Source: Cudoniella acicularis
Taxonomy: Eukaryota > Ascomycota > Leotiomycetes > Helotiales > Helotiaceae
Length of the DNA: 42,624 nucleotides
NCBI GenBank assembly: GCA_013054445.1
Contig: JAAMPI010000345.1
Coordinates: forward strand, 1 to 42,624
Direction of reading: 5' to 3'
Shown here: in pieces, positions 34,051 to 42,624 of the stretch
Layout of the letters: each line of letters begins with the position of its first letter
How positions within the stretch are numbered: position 1 is the stretch's first letter
Notes under the pieces: generated by a model
The model's input: the letters and a program-made list of their open reading frames with translations, nothing else
Database searches by the model: none
Told to the model about the DNA's origin: nothing
Made by a program: the position numbers and the translations under genes

Positions 34051-34477
34051 ATTCCCGACTTCCCACCACCACCATATACCCCTACTCTGGAAGAAAATTC
34101 TTGGACCCCAGTCTTGACGGAACAAGCATTCTCAAACCCTCGCCCAATTTCCCAACTGCATACCAGTTCTTTCTCTTCAATTCCTCAAAAATCCCAAGAT
34201 CAAAGCCTCAGATGTGCCTTAATGGCTCTGGTCAACTCTCCTATGCCGCGAATGGCTCGCAGCAGTCTGTGTCACTTATTTCAACATGGCGCCTAAGGCT
34301 GCAGAGGCGATTGCAAAGAAATTCCATGGATATGGACCAAATATTTATTAATGGACAAAAGCAGAGTGGATGGGCTTGCTGAGACAGGATGGACGAGGTC
34401 TTTATGTGATGATTGTTGGGATGAGGAGAAAGAAAGGGGCCGTGCCGAGGGGAATCAAACTTGCTCATAGTAATTAA
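34051..34477 (+). pseudogene. Decayed paralogue of the preceding small-domain gene (copy B)
   Basis: A PPPPYT motif at about 34063-34080 and, in a different frame, the domain WLWS...CREWLAAVC, KKFHGYGPNIY, TKAEWMGLL and RRKKGAVP (34223-34477) mirror copy A. Two in-frame TAA codons interrupt the domain, at 34220-34222 and 34349-34351. In copy A the first position is CAA (Gln), so the change is C to T in a CpA context, the classic RIP target. The proline-rich part and the domain are out of frame with each other, either through an intron or a small indel. Confidence 0.6.
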
Positions 34478-34872
34478 GGGTTACGACTGAATTTATGTTA
34501 AGATTAGTGACATCGAAGAATAAGAGATCCCTCAATTATTAAGAATTGAGAACTCTTACGAGTTCATAGAAGATCTTTACGAGTTAAGGTTCAACCGTCG
34601 AAAGTCGATTTTGATCAGTCAGTCTTGTAATTTCACAAACACCATACTAGCCTCATATAGACCCGCACTCATCTCAGCATGCGTTTTGAGATTTTTCTAT
34701 AGTGTCGTTAAAGAAGCCGTAAGTCGTCCTAATTTTGTGGCTGTGAAATGTCTTGGTTTCAGCTCATGTATGACCTTCAGCCGCAACGTTCAACTTCCAA
34801 CTTCAAGAAGTTCAGGCTTCCCCTCGCCCTCCTGACACTCATCAAACGCCACGCGACGACATCAGGTACAAA

Positions 34873-37107
34873 ATGGGATATTTACTTCTCCTTCTCGTGC
34901 CTGGCGCCGAGTATATTCTTTACCGCGTCCCACGCTTCATCCTCGGGTTGATTATACTCGCAAGTCTCGCATGTGCGCGAGCGGCAGACAGAGCGAGGAT
35001 ACGATTCAAGCGGTGGCTGATCAGAGATATCCTAGACTTGCCGCATCACGGCTCTGGAAGCGACAAAAAAGTCACTCCTACGACGTTTGATGATCTGAAA
35101 ACGCCGACAGACGGGCAGGAAAAGACTCCATTTATATACACCCCCCTGCCGGCTGGCACGCACACTAGACTCGTAACCCTTCTCCCCGGTGATGGTGCAT
35201 CCCATATCGAGTGTCTTCTCACGTTAGCAGATCTCTCAAAACAACCAAAGTACGAAGCTCTGTCCTATGTATGGGGAGAGGTAGATGTAGCATATGGAAT
35301 TCTGCTTAATGGAAAACATTTCCCGGTAGGGGAGCTTCTTTGGTTGGCATTGTACCGCCTCCGACACACGATCAACTCCCAAACACTTTGGATAGATGCT
35401 ATATGCATCAATCAAAAGGATGAAGGAGAGAAAGCGATCCAAATACATCAGATGGGAAAAATCTACTCGCAAGCTTCGATAGTACTCGCGTGGCTTGGGG
35501 ACGAACGTAGCAAACACATCGACGATGCCTTCACTGTCATGGAGCTCTTACATAGAAATATTCCGCCTAGGGTTCGAGGAGACTGGCGTATCTTTTATCC
35601 GGGCCAAGATACCGCTGCAGCTGATGCTCTGATTGAGACATGTGCGGATTTTGTCGAAATTGCCGTTGCAGTGCTAAGAGCATATCCGGATTCTCCACGA
35701 TCAATGCGTTTGATATTCTCTTACTGCCCATACTGGGGTAGACTATGGATTATTCAAGAAGTTCTCCTCGCGAAGAACTTAGTGCTTTGTTGTGGGACTA
35801 GGCGTTTTCCATGGAAGATATACAGCGATCTGCGGCCACTTATGCATCACTTGCTCACCATGGCGCGTATTCAACCACATCTCAAAGAAGGAACAAACTT
35901 GAGTGAAATCAGTATGGCATTCGATGTTCACACAGCAGCGAAATTCGATAAGCTGCGACGGGAGCACATCAATGACTGGGATACTCAACAAGAATATGAT
36001 TTGCGAGGGCTGCTCAATATGAGCTTTTCTGCGCAATGCTTTACACCCAGGGATAGGATATACGGCTGCCTCGGGGTGGTAAATGTGCCGAATATGCCTG
36101 TGGATTACAACAGGTCAATGTTCGAGGTCTTTACTGATACACTACAACACATCAAGCACGCAAGCGTTCGCGGCGAAGGCACTCTGTACGACTTTTACAC
36201 CGTCAGATTCGCTCAACTGATGCAAGTATTGCTCAAGGGGCCTTTCACAGATACTCGTGAGAGAAGTCTATTTTTTCGGATTTGTGGGTTCCAGACTGGT
36301 ACAATTAAGTGTACTGGCACCGCGTGTACTGTCGACGATAACTTCAATGTTATCAAGGCCAACTTAGAACACCTGTTCAGGAACCACCCTTCGGCTACTT
36401 GCGGCATCCCTTTTACGAAGGATCCTTTTGATATCAAGGGTCGATACGCCAGACTTGAAGCCCTGGCGTATGCAAGGGAACATAATTTGCCACCCGCGCA
36501 CGAGATATCTCCAATAATAACCAAGACGAAATCAATCTACGAGTCAAAGTGCATGGACGCAATACACCCTTGGAATGCAGCCTACTTCAAGGCTATCACC
36601 AGGCCATATAGCACGGATGACATTGTACAGGAGGGCTCAAGTCTGGATATGCCATGTGTGCCAACAGCTATTCATACAACTCAGTCACCACCTATTCTGC
36701 CACCAAAATTCTTCCTCACTACTACCCTTGGTTTCGGTCTCTGTCCAGAATCCTCTCTTCCTGGTGACATAGTGGTTCAATTCCTGAATTCTGACACTGC
36801 GGCGATTCTCAGGCCATCTGTGGATGTAGAGCGTGGAATGCAGTATCGCTTCATAGGCCGCGCATTTGTTGGCAGAGATGGCGGGGTCGACGCAACCATG
36901 AAGATGATAGGCTCCCCTAACAACGATACATTGAAGAAGCATGGATCTATCATGACGGAGGAAGAAGTTGCAAAGAGGGGCTTGACGAGCTGTGTTGAGA
37001 TGGTAGTTGATGGGGAGACGTTGCAGCATTTGACCGCTCGTCTTGACTGGTGGACTGGAGGTCTGCGGATGTCGGAAATAGATTTTGATGACCTTATGCA
37101 AGGTTAA
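34873..37107 (+). CDS. HET-domain protein with N-terminal membrane segment
   Basis: Single-exon gene, 744 aa, ATG at 34873 to TAA at 37105. Residues 3-34 are strongly hydrophobic (YLLLLLVPGAEYILY, then FILGLIILASLACA), so the protein is probably membrane-anchored, which is unusual for HET proteins. The HET domain spans about 129-310: ALSYVWGEV, LWIDAICINQ and ASIVLAWLGD, then WGRLWIIQEVLLAKNLVLCCG. Further on are TPRDRIYGCLGVV and PVDYNRS, and the C-terminal FIGRAFVGRDGG region. HET proteins mediate vegetative incompatibility and programmed cell death when their partner recognises non-self. The gene is intact, unlike the HET relic at the left end. Upstream paralogous relics may mark a repeat-rich environment. 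Its partner or ligand is unknown. Confidence 0.92.
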   Translation: MGYLLLLLVPGAEYILYRVPRFILGLIILASLACARAADRARIRFKRWLIRDILDLPHHGSGSDKKVTPTTFDDLKTPTDGQEKTPFIYTPLPAGTHTRLVTLLPGDGASHIECLLTLADLSKQPKYEALSYVWGEVDVAYGILLNGKHFPVGELLWLALYRLRHTINSQTLWIDAICINQKDEGEKAIQIHQMGKIYSQASIVLAWLGDERSKHIDDAFTVMELLHRNIPPRVRGDWRIFYPGQDTAAADALIETCADFVEIAVAVLRAYPDSPRSMRLIFSYCPYWGRLWIIQEVLLAKNLVLCCGTRRFPWKIYSDLRPLMHHLLTMARIQPHLKEGTNLSEISMAFDVHTAAKFDKLRREHINDWDTQQEYDLRGLLNMSFSAQCFTPRDRIYGCLGVVNVPNMPVDYNRSMFEVFTDTLQHIKHASVRGEGTLYDFYTVRFAQLMQVLLKGPFTDTRERSLFFRICGFQTGTIKCTGTACTVDDNFNVIKANLEHLFRNHPSATCGIPFTKDPFDIKGRYARLEALAYAREHNLPPAHEISPIITKTKSIYESKCMDAIHPWNAAYFKAITRPYSTDDIVQEGSSLDMPCVPTAIHTTQSPPILPPKFFLTTTLGFGLCPESSLPGDIVVQFLNSDTAAILRPSVDVERGMQYRFIGRAFVGRDGGVDATMKMIGSPNNDTLKKHGSIMTEEEVAKRGLTSCVEMVVDGETLQHLTARLDWWTGGLRMSEIDFDDLMQG

Positions 37108-37660
37108 TTAGAGTCGCTTTCGTGTTGCTAAGCTTTGTATGTTTGTTTACTTTTGAGAATTTCTTTGTATTGAGTTTAATCTAGGTGAGGATTAAAAGCG
37201 AAACAACAATTCCAGATATCAGGAGAAACGTGCATTCAAATCATGTTGCGTCGTTAGGGACAACAGGAGAGAGGAACAACCAAATATACACCTATTCTGG
37301 ACAAAGGAATCTCCTTACATTGCGCAAAATCCATCAATTGTTAGTTAGCTTCTTGCCTTTTCTGCTGGTCGATTGGTATACATTTAATGAAGAACCACTT
37401 CGTCATGACGTGGTACGTAGGCTGACTCAGGGCATGCTCAGGATGCTCAGGGCTCTGCTCAGGCTCTGCTCAGGTATGCTCACCCTCAGCTCAGGTTAAA
37501 GCAGCAGCGAGGATGAGATTAGAGTCTGGTTTTCCTGGTATTCAAAAGCCTTGTCGTTTCTCGCTTAACTCGTAACCCCACAACCTCAGAATAATGCCAC
37601 CTCTGAATCTCACATCGCGACGCCAACCACCACCACCTCACCCATGCCGAACCCAAACCA
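37108..37660. other. Intergenic between HET gene and COG4, with GCTCAGG repeats
   Basis: Holds the promoter of COG4. At 37421-37496 there are about six near-consecutive copies of TGCTCAGG or close variants, spaced 9-12 bases. I see no gene; short frames lack any domain. Confidence 0.55.
37421..37496. repeat. Cluster of TGCTCAGG-type octamers
   Basis: TGCTCAGG or a one-base variant recurs at about 37435, 37444, 37455, 37466, and in changed form at 37477 and 37488, about 170-240 bp upstream of the COG4 start. Could be a simple repeat or an array of binding sites. Confidence 0.6.
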
Positions 37661-40138
37661 ATGCCTCCTACCGGCCTCCCAAATGGCGCCCTCACTACCG
37701 ATGTACATGCTGCGAATGCGAATTCCTCCTCCACCGCAGACATCTCCATCTCCGAATCCTCCACCCTAGCTGCAATTCGCGCCTCACTGTCCGCTCTCCA
37801 CACTCGTGATGCCGCCATCACCTCCCGTCTCCAAACCCTCATTTCCTCCCAAGCAGACCTCTCCCGCGAACTCGGCCGTCTCGACCTCCTACGAGCCCAC
37901 CTCGGAACACAGGTCATACACACTCGCGACATTAGCAATGGCATGCTTGATTCGGCGTCCGGCACCGCATCACACCTGTCCTCCAAGGTGAAAGAGCTAG
38001 ATTTGGAAAAGAAACGTGTGGAAGAGACATTGGGGGTTGTTGAGCAGGTTGCAGAGCTCAAGGCGTGTGTGCAAGGCGTTGTGGGGTCGATGGGCGCGCC
38101 GCAGGACTGGGAAGCTGCTGCGGGGTATATTGCGAGAGCTTCGAAAGTCCCAAACCATATTGTGGAGGGAAAATTCGCTGCTAGGATTGTGCCGAGTGTC
38201 GAGGTTCCGGATGCGCCTGGGGTTACAATTGAGAATGCGAAGGAAAGTCTTTGTGGGTTGTTTTTGCGGGAGTTTGAGAAGGCGGCTCAGGGAGGGGATA
38301 ATCCAAAAATTACGAGGTTCTTCAAACTATTCCCATTAATCGGTAGAGAGGAGACAGGCTTGGAGGTTTATGGGAGATATGTTTGCCAGGGTGTTGCGCA
38401 GAGAGCCAGGAGCAATTTGAAGGAGGGAACGAAAGGTCGAGATGGGAAAGAAGGCTTCTTTTATGCGAATGCCATCACAAAGTTGTTCGAGCACATTGCC
38501 CAGATTGTGGAAAACCATGGGACTCTAGTCGAACGACATTATGGCCAGGGAAGGATGGTCAAAGTTATTGAGAGGTTACAAATCGAGGCAGATGTCCAGG
38601 GTGGAATCATATTGGACACCTGGGGAGATGAGAGAAGTGTCGATCGCAGGTTAACGGATGTCAAAAGCTACCCGTTCTCTTTCCTGGTTAACAGCTTCTT
38701 TCCCGCGCAGAGAGGGTCAGGAATATCGAGGACGAGCTCCCCTGCAGTTGGAGGTGGTACGAATGGGAGGCTCAGTGAAGATGAAGGTGTGGACATGAAG
38801 GAGGTTGACGGACTTCTGAACGAAACTGCCATGATGCTGGGTCGGTGGACATTGTACTCGCGGTTCTTAGCCGGCAAGTGCAGGGTGAGTCCACCGCCGG
38901 GAGTTCTGTTGCAAGCCATCTCTAAGATTTCCCAGGACCCCAATATCAGCCCCGAGGAGCCTCTGGTGATGCCAGAATTGCTTATCAAATCAGCACTAGG
39001 TCGAAAGATCTCTGCGAGACTCATTATACCTTTCAACGTAATGACCACATTCTTCTTTCGACGGTCTGTCGAAAAAGCATTCCAATTGGACGAGGCGCCA
39101 GCTGGACTATCTTTAAATATGTTGACGCCACTTGATGGCAACCCACCTTTCATTATAACCCCAGTGGACGATGTGATGTACATTGTCAACGCCGTCCTCA
39201 CACGCACTCTCTCTACATCCCAGCGAGAAGTTGTCTCTTCCGTAATACCTACAATTAGTCGTGTGCTTGGGTCCGACTTTGTCGGTATGATTCAGCGAAA
39301 AATGCAACACGACTCTTACCCCAAACCTGTCATTCAAGGCGGGTTCCCTCCAGAAGACAAAATTATATCATTCATCGTCCTGATCAATTCTCTTGACCTT
39401 GCAAACGACTACATCTCCCGGATTGTAAACTCTCGATTACAACCCCCTGAGACCAATGGCGCTAGCGGGCCAAACACCCTCTCGGACCTATTTCCTTTCG
39501 ACCACGATGCGGTTTTTGTAACCCATGCTCTAGAAAATTTGAACGCAAGTTTCACTTCCAAGACTACGGAACTCATCCAGGAAGGTTTACGTGTCATGTA
39601 TGACAAGGTAGTGAAGCTTCGATTACGACCCGTCCTGAGCGACACATTCCGAGACGTCGATTACTCGTTGACGGAAGAGGACCTCGCGGACATTGCGAGG
39701 CAAAACGACACAGATGATGACCCCGAGGTTTTGGCCGATCAGGTCTCAAGGAGATTCGAGCATTCTTGGGATGCATTGATGAAGCCTATCCAGCGGATTA
39801 TGACTCCTAGATGCTTTACAATTTTGTTGGACAAAACCGCAGAATATCTTTCAAAAATATTGGAGAAGAGAATATGGAACTACGCGAACAAAATGAATAT
39901 ACTCGGCGCAAGCAGGATGGAAAGAGATTTCAGCGGCATCGTTGGCGTCATGGCGAGGGGTGGGAAGTATGGCATTCGCGATATGTTTGCACGGGTCAGT
40001 CAGATATGCATGTTGGTTAACATGGAGGAAGAGGAATGGGAAGCCATCAACGAGGCAGAGGAGGAAGGTGAAGAGGTGATGGCTTGGGTGCTGAATGAAG
40101 ATGAGAGGAGGAAAGCGAGGGCTTTGGTGAGGTCATGA
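37661..40138 (+). CDS. cog4: Conserved oligomeric Golgi complex subunit 4 (COG4)
   Basis: Single-exon gene of 825 aa, ATG at 37661 and TGA at 40136. The N-terminal 40 residues are low-complexity. Heptad-rich coiled coil follows (about 40-130: DLSRELGRLDLLRAHLG, KVKELDLEKKRVEETL). Then comes the COG4 body with ITRFFKLFPLIGREETGLEVYGRYVCQGVA, the LYSRFLAGKC block, and the C-terminal helical bundle (CFTILLDKTAEYLSKILEKRIW). COG4 belongs to the lobe A tethering complex that captures retrograde vesicles at the Golgi and interacts with SNAREs. A conserved housekeeping gene in all fungi and intact here. The alternative upstream start would give no conserved sequence. Confidence 0.93.
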   Translation: MPPTGLPNGALTTDVHAANANSSSTADISISESSTLAAIRASLSALHTRDAAITSRLQTLISSQADLSRELGRLDLLRAHLGTQVIHTRDISNGMLDSASGTASHLSSKVKELDLEKKRVEETLGVVEQVAELKACVQGVVGSMGAPQDWEAAAGYIARASKVPNHIVEGKFAARIVPSVEVPDAPGVTIENAKESLCGLFLREFEKAAQGGDNPKITRFFKLFPLIGREETGLEVYGRYVCQGVAQRARSNLKEGTKGRDGKEGFFYANAITKLFEHIAQIVENHGTLVERHYGQGRMVKVIERLQIEADVQGGIILDTWGDERSVDRRLTDVKSYPFSFLVNSFFPAQRGSGISRTSSPAVGGGTNGRLSEDEGVDMKEVDGLLNETAMMLGRWTLYSRFLAGKCRVSPPPGVLLQAISKISQDPNISPEEPLVMPELLIKSALGRKISARLIIPFNVMTTFFFRRSVEKAFQLDEAPAGLSLNMLTPLDGNPPFIITPVDDVMYIVNAVLTRTLSTSQREVVSSVIPTISRVLGSDFVGMIQRKMQHDSYPKPVIQGGFPPEDKIISFIVLINSLDLANDYISRIVNSRLQPPETNGASGPNTLSDLFPFDHDAVFVTHALENLNASFTSKTTELIQEGLRVMYDKVVKLRLRPVLSDTFRDVDYSLTEEDLADIARQNDTDDDPEVLADQVSRRFEHSWDALMKPIQRIMTPRCFTILLDKTAEYLSKILEKRIWNYANKMNILGASRMERDFSGIVGVMARGGKYGIRDMFARVSQICMLVNMEEEEWEAINEAEEEGEEVMAWVLNEDERRKARALVRS

Positions 40139-40904
40139 AATATCTGCCTGTCTTCGGGTTGCGCAGATACGTCCTAAATAGATATATGGTTAGCCCACAT
40201 AAGGGGGCTTCTTGAACCTCGATGATCGCTTGGTCATCTAAAAGAATGAAAATAACTGTCACCAAAGCCGTCGGGCAATTTTTTCCGCAGAGCATGATCA
40301 ACCTATTTTAAAATGGCTTGGTCTCTCGTTTTCCGGATCTTCAAATTCTTTCAGCCAACAGAGCGGCTTCAGTGGTTTCTGTTTCCCCGCTATGACTTAA
40401 AAAAAAAAAGGATATTTCGACGATCGGGATCAGCACCATGTAGTAACGAGTAAGCACAGCGAATCCGAGGTTGCCCTACAGGGGTTTACAGCACAGAAAT
40501 AAAACACCAGAAATTGAGAGGATGTGATGACGTGGACTGAACAGGCTCGCATTCATAGCCCAGTGATACGGTGCGAAGACTGTATAATGTGAATTTTTAG
40601 GATAAAGATCTGGCAGTTCAAATAGGAGATCTTTTTCTGTTCGAGCGTATTTTTGGGCAAAGGGAAAGACGGTGCTTTTGATACGCGCAGGGTACGAGAT
40701 TCACGCTGTCCATTGATTGGAAGAACAATATGCCCCCAAGAACTTTATGCAGTCTCGCCCCAGGGCTGCAGTGTAAGCACTTGGGACGTCGCTAAAACCC
40801 TAGGACGGATCGCGACTTTGTTGCACAACGTGAAAGTTTTATCTCGACTCTTCATCGCCACCTATCCCTATTCGTCGATTACAGGTTGACCAAGAATTGA
40901 AACG
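40139..40904. other. Intergenic between COG4 and monooxygenase
   Basis: Contains a poly-A tract (40401-40411). No gene or RNA recognised; the frame 40653-40889 has no domain. The last 100 bases serve as promoter and leader of the monooxygenase. Confidence 0.5.
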
Positions 40905-42624
40905 ATGTCGGAAATAGAGGAGTTCGATCTCTTGATCGTAGGCATCGGTACCGTTCACCCCACCCTTCACATCCTCACACGACCCATCCATCTAACAGCT
41001 CACCAGGCATCGCCGGCCTCCCTATGGCAAAAACATACCTACAAGTGAACCCTGCGGCCAAACTTCTCGTCCTGGAAGCAAATCAATCCATTGGCGGGAC
41101 CTGGGCCAAAGAGCGTCTTTACGAAGGCTTGCAATCCAACAATCTTGTGGGCATGCTTGAATTCAGCGACTTCCCCATGGATTTCGAGACTTTTGGCGTT
41201 GCGCCGGGGAGTCATGTTCCGGGTACGGTGCTTCATAGGTATTTGGCTGCTTATGCGCAGAGGTTTGGGGTGTATGAGAAGGTGAGGTTTGGATGCTATG
41301 TTAAGTCTGCGGAGTTAAAGGGCGATGGGAGCTGGGAGGTCGTTTATGAGAAGAAGGATGAAGATGGGGGCACGGATGAGGTGAAAGTTGTCGCGAAGAA
41401 GATGGTGCTGGCCACTGGAACGACTTCGTTACCTTATATTCCCGAGATAAAAGGAAGTGATTCCTTCAAGGGTCACGTGTTTCACTCTAAGGAATTGGCC
41501 GTTTAGGGGAGAGGATATGGAAAAGTCCGAGAATGTGGTGGTGGCTGGTGGTAGTAAGTCTGCTGCTGATGCGGTTTACATGACCGCTTCAAAAGGACGA
41601 CATGTGGATTGGGTGATTCGAAGTAAGTCCCTTTCGTCCCGTTAAGAAATTCCACAACAACCAACTAACCCTCTCCCAGAATCCGGCCGAGGAGCCGCCT
41701 GGCTTTCCTGGCCCTACGTCTCCCCCTTCAAACTCCAATTCGAGAAACTCCCCACCATTCGCGCCATGACCTTACTGAGCCCGTGCTTCGACAGCCCCTC
41801 CTCCCCCATCCGCTATCTCCTCCACAATACACGCTTGGGGCGGGCCCTCGTGCGCGGTTTCTTCTCCATAATCCACAACGACATGTTAACATTGGGAAAA
41901 TTCAACGATCACCCTGACACCAAGAAGTTAATCCCGCCAGGAAACGTCTTCTGGTCCGGCACTTCAGTCGGAATCTTCAACTATCCCATTGACTTGTTCT
42001 CCCTCGTGCAAAAAGGATTAATCAATATCCACCTCGCGGATGTCACTTCCCTCACCCCAGAAACTGTCAATTTATCAGATGGCACCCACCTGAAAGCAGA
42101 CACGGTTGTCCTCGCCACGGGCTGGAAACTCGCTCCGAGCATCAAGTTCCTGCCCGATTCTCTGACATCAGAAGAAAAAAATTGGAATTTCCTCCCTCCC
42201 ACCTTCAAATCCCAAAGCCGTCGCCGCAGACAAAGAGATTTTTTCCCGATTTCCAGGATTGCAAGACCAACCCCCAGCACTTGGCCCCCTCGGCGAAGCC
42301 TCCAAAGAACAACCCTCCTACCTCCTCTACCGCAGCTGCATTCCCCCCTCTTTCATCCACAGTAAAAACCTCGCCTACATAGGCATGGCCGTCTCCCTTC
42401 GAGGCTTCCTTGTGTACGAAATTCAAGCTTTGTGGTTAACTGCTTTTCTAGATGGGAGGTTGAAGGAGGTGGGGGAGGAAGAGGCGCAATGGGATGCGCT
42501 GCTGCAGAGGAGGTTTTATAGGTGGAGGGCGCCAATGGGATTGGGTGCGAGGACCACGGATATGGTTTTTGAGATTTTGCCGTTTGTGGATCGTTTGTTG
42601 GGGGAGTTGGGAGTTGAGAGGAGG
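40905..42624 (+). CDS. FAD-dependent (flavin-containing) monooxygenase, 3' end outside window, two frame breaks
   Basis: Exons 40905-40947, 41007-41622 and 41680-beyond 42624; introns GTACCG...CACCAG (with TCTAAC branch) and GTAAGT...CCCAG. The first Rossmann motif GIGIAGL is split by intron 1. Next come LEANQSIGGTWA, the FMO region, a second Rossmann-like VVVAGGSKSAAD, and an ATG motif VVLATGW. This fits fungal FMO/BVMO-type enzymes that use FAD and NADPH to oxygenate N, S or ketone substrates. Two apparent one-base insertions break the frame: one near 41502-41506 (GTTTAGGGG) and one in an A7 run at 42175-42181. Beyond the second, a coherent protein (EIFSRFPGLQDQP, then LAYIGMAVSLRGF) runs to the window edge. 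So the gene is either a recent pseudogene or has assembly errors. The C-terminus is not seen. Confidence 0.8.

Noticed and set aside
38668..39207. 179-codon minus-strand frame
   Set aside because: Shadow of COG4 on the opposite strand.
1..42624. tRNA, rRNA or CRISPR features
   Set aside because: No tRNA-like B-box/cloverleaf, rRNA or spaced repeat array noticed on reading either strand; a covariance-model scan was not possible.

Overview
This window looks like nuclear DNA of a filamentous ascomycete (Pezizomycotina). Leotiomycetes is my guess from gene content, not a measurement. Introns are short (about 45-80 nt) with GTAAGT/GTATGT-type donors and CTAAC/CTGAC branch sites. HET, HeLo, caspase-like, P450, hydrophobin, UstYa-like and ABCC genes are typical of such fungi. 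Many broken genes carry stop codons that fit C-to-T change (CAA/CAG to TAA/TAG, TGG to TAG). This is what RIP (repeat-induced point mutation) leaves behind.

Layout. 1-229: relic of a pogo/Fot1-like transposase (minus), running off the left edge. 321-1921: decayed HET-domain gene. 2556-2992: hydrophobin-like gene (minus, one intron). 4887-6701: intact six-exon cytochrome P450. 6702-9486: gene-poor, AT-rich, with a 67-bp tandem repeat. 9487-10976: relic of a caspase-like (peptidase C14) gene (minus). 11236-16477: very large protein kinase - ankyrin - ZZ zinc finger gene (minus). 16810-18707: HeLo-domain pseudokinase gene (plus), head to head with the kinase gene across about 330 bp. 18861-19081: MITE-like inverted repeat. 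19984-22387: CAF-1 subunit B (Cac2/p60, minus). 24589-29186: ABCC transporter whose second ATPase domain is cut off. 29436-30354: UstYa-like (DUF3328) gene with one in-frame stop. 30690-31609: METTL7-like methyltransferase. 32651-34477: three small decayed or incomplete genes, two of them paralogous copies of an unrecognised domain. 34873-37107: intact HET-domain gene with a membrane-anchored N-terminus. 37661-40138: COG4. 40905-right edge: flavin monooxygenase.

How the parts fit. CAF-1 B and COG4 are conserved housekeeping genes. Between and around them are accessory blocks. The most striking is 9.5-18.7 kb, which resembles a fungal cell-death or allorecognition module: a predicted active kinase fused to ankyrin repeats and a ZZ finger, transcribed divergently from a HeLo-pseudokinase protein. 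HeLo domains are membrane-targeting death effectors in HET-S/HELLP systems, and a helical bundle plus pseudokinase is the layout of MLKL. Next to the pair lies a dead caspase-like gene, and HET genes sit at 0.3 and 35 kb. The second block of interest is the truncated transporter with the UstYa-like gene and methyltransferase, possibly a remnant of a secondary-metabolite (RiPP-type) locus.

Caution. Several otherwise good genes have single-base frame breaks. Three of them sit in identical G-A7 tracts, where dropping one A restores the frame. This suggests homopolymer errors in the assembly or slippage as much as gene death. All calls rest on reading the sequence by eye; no database search was run.
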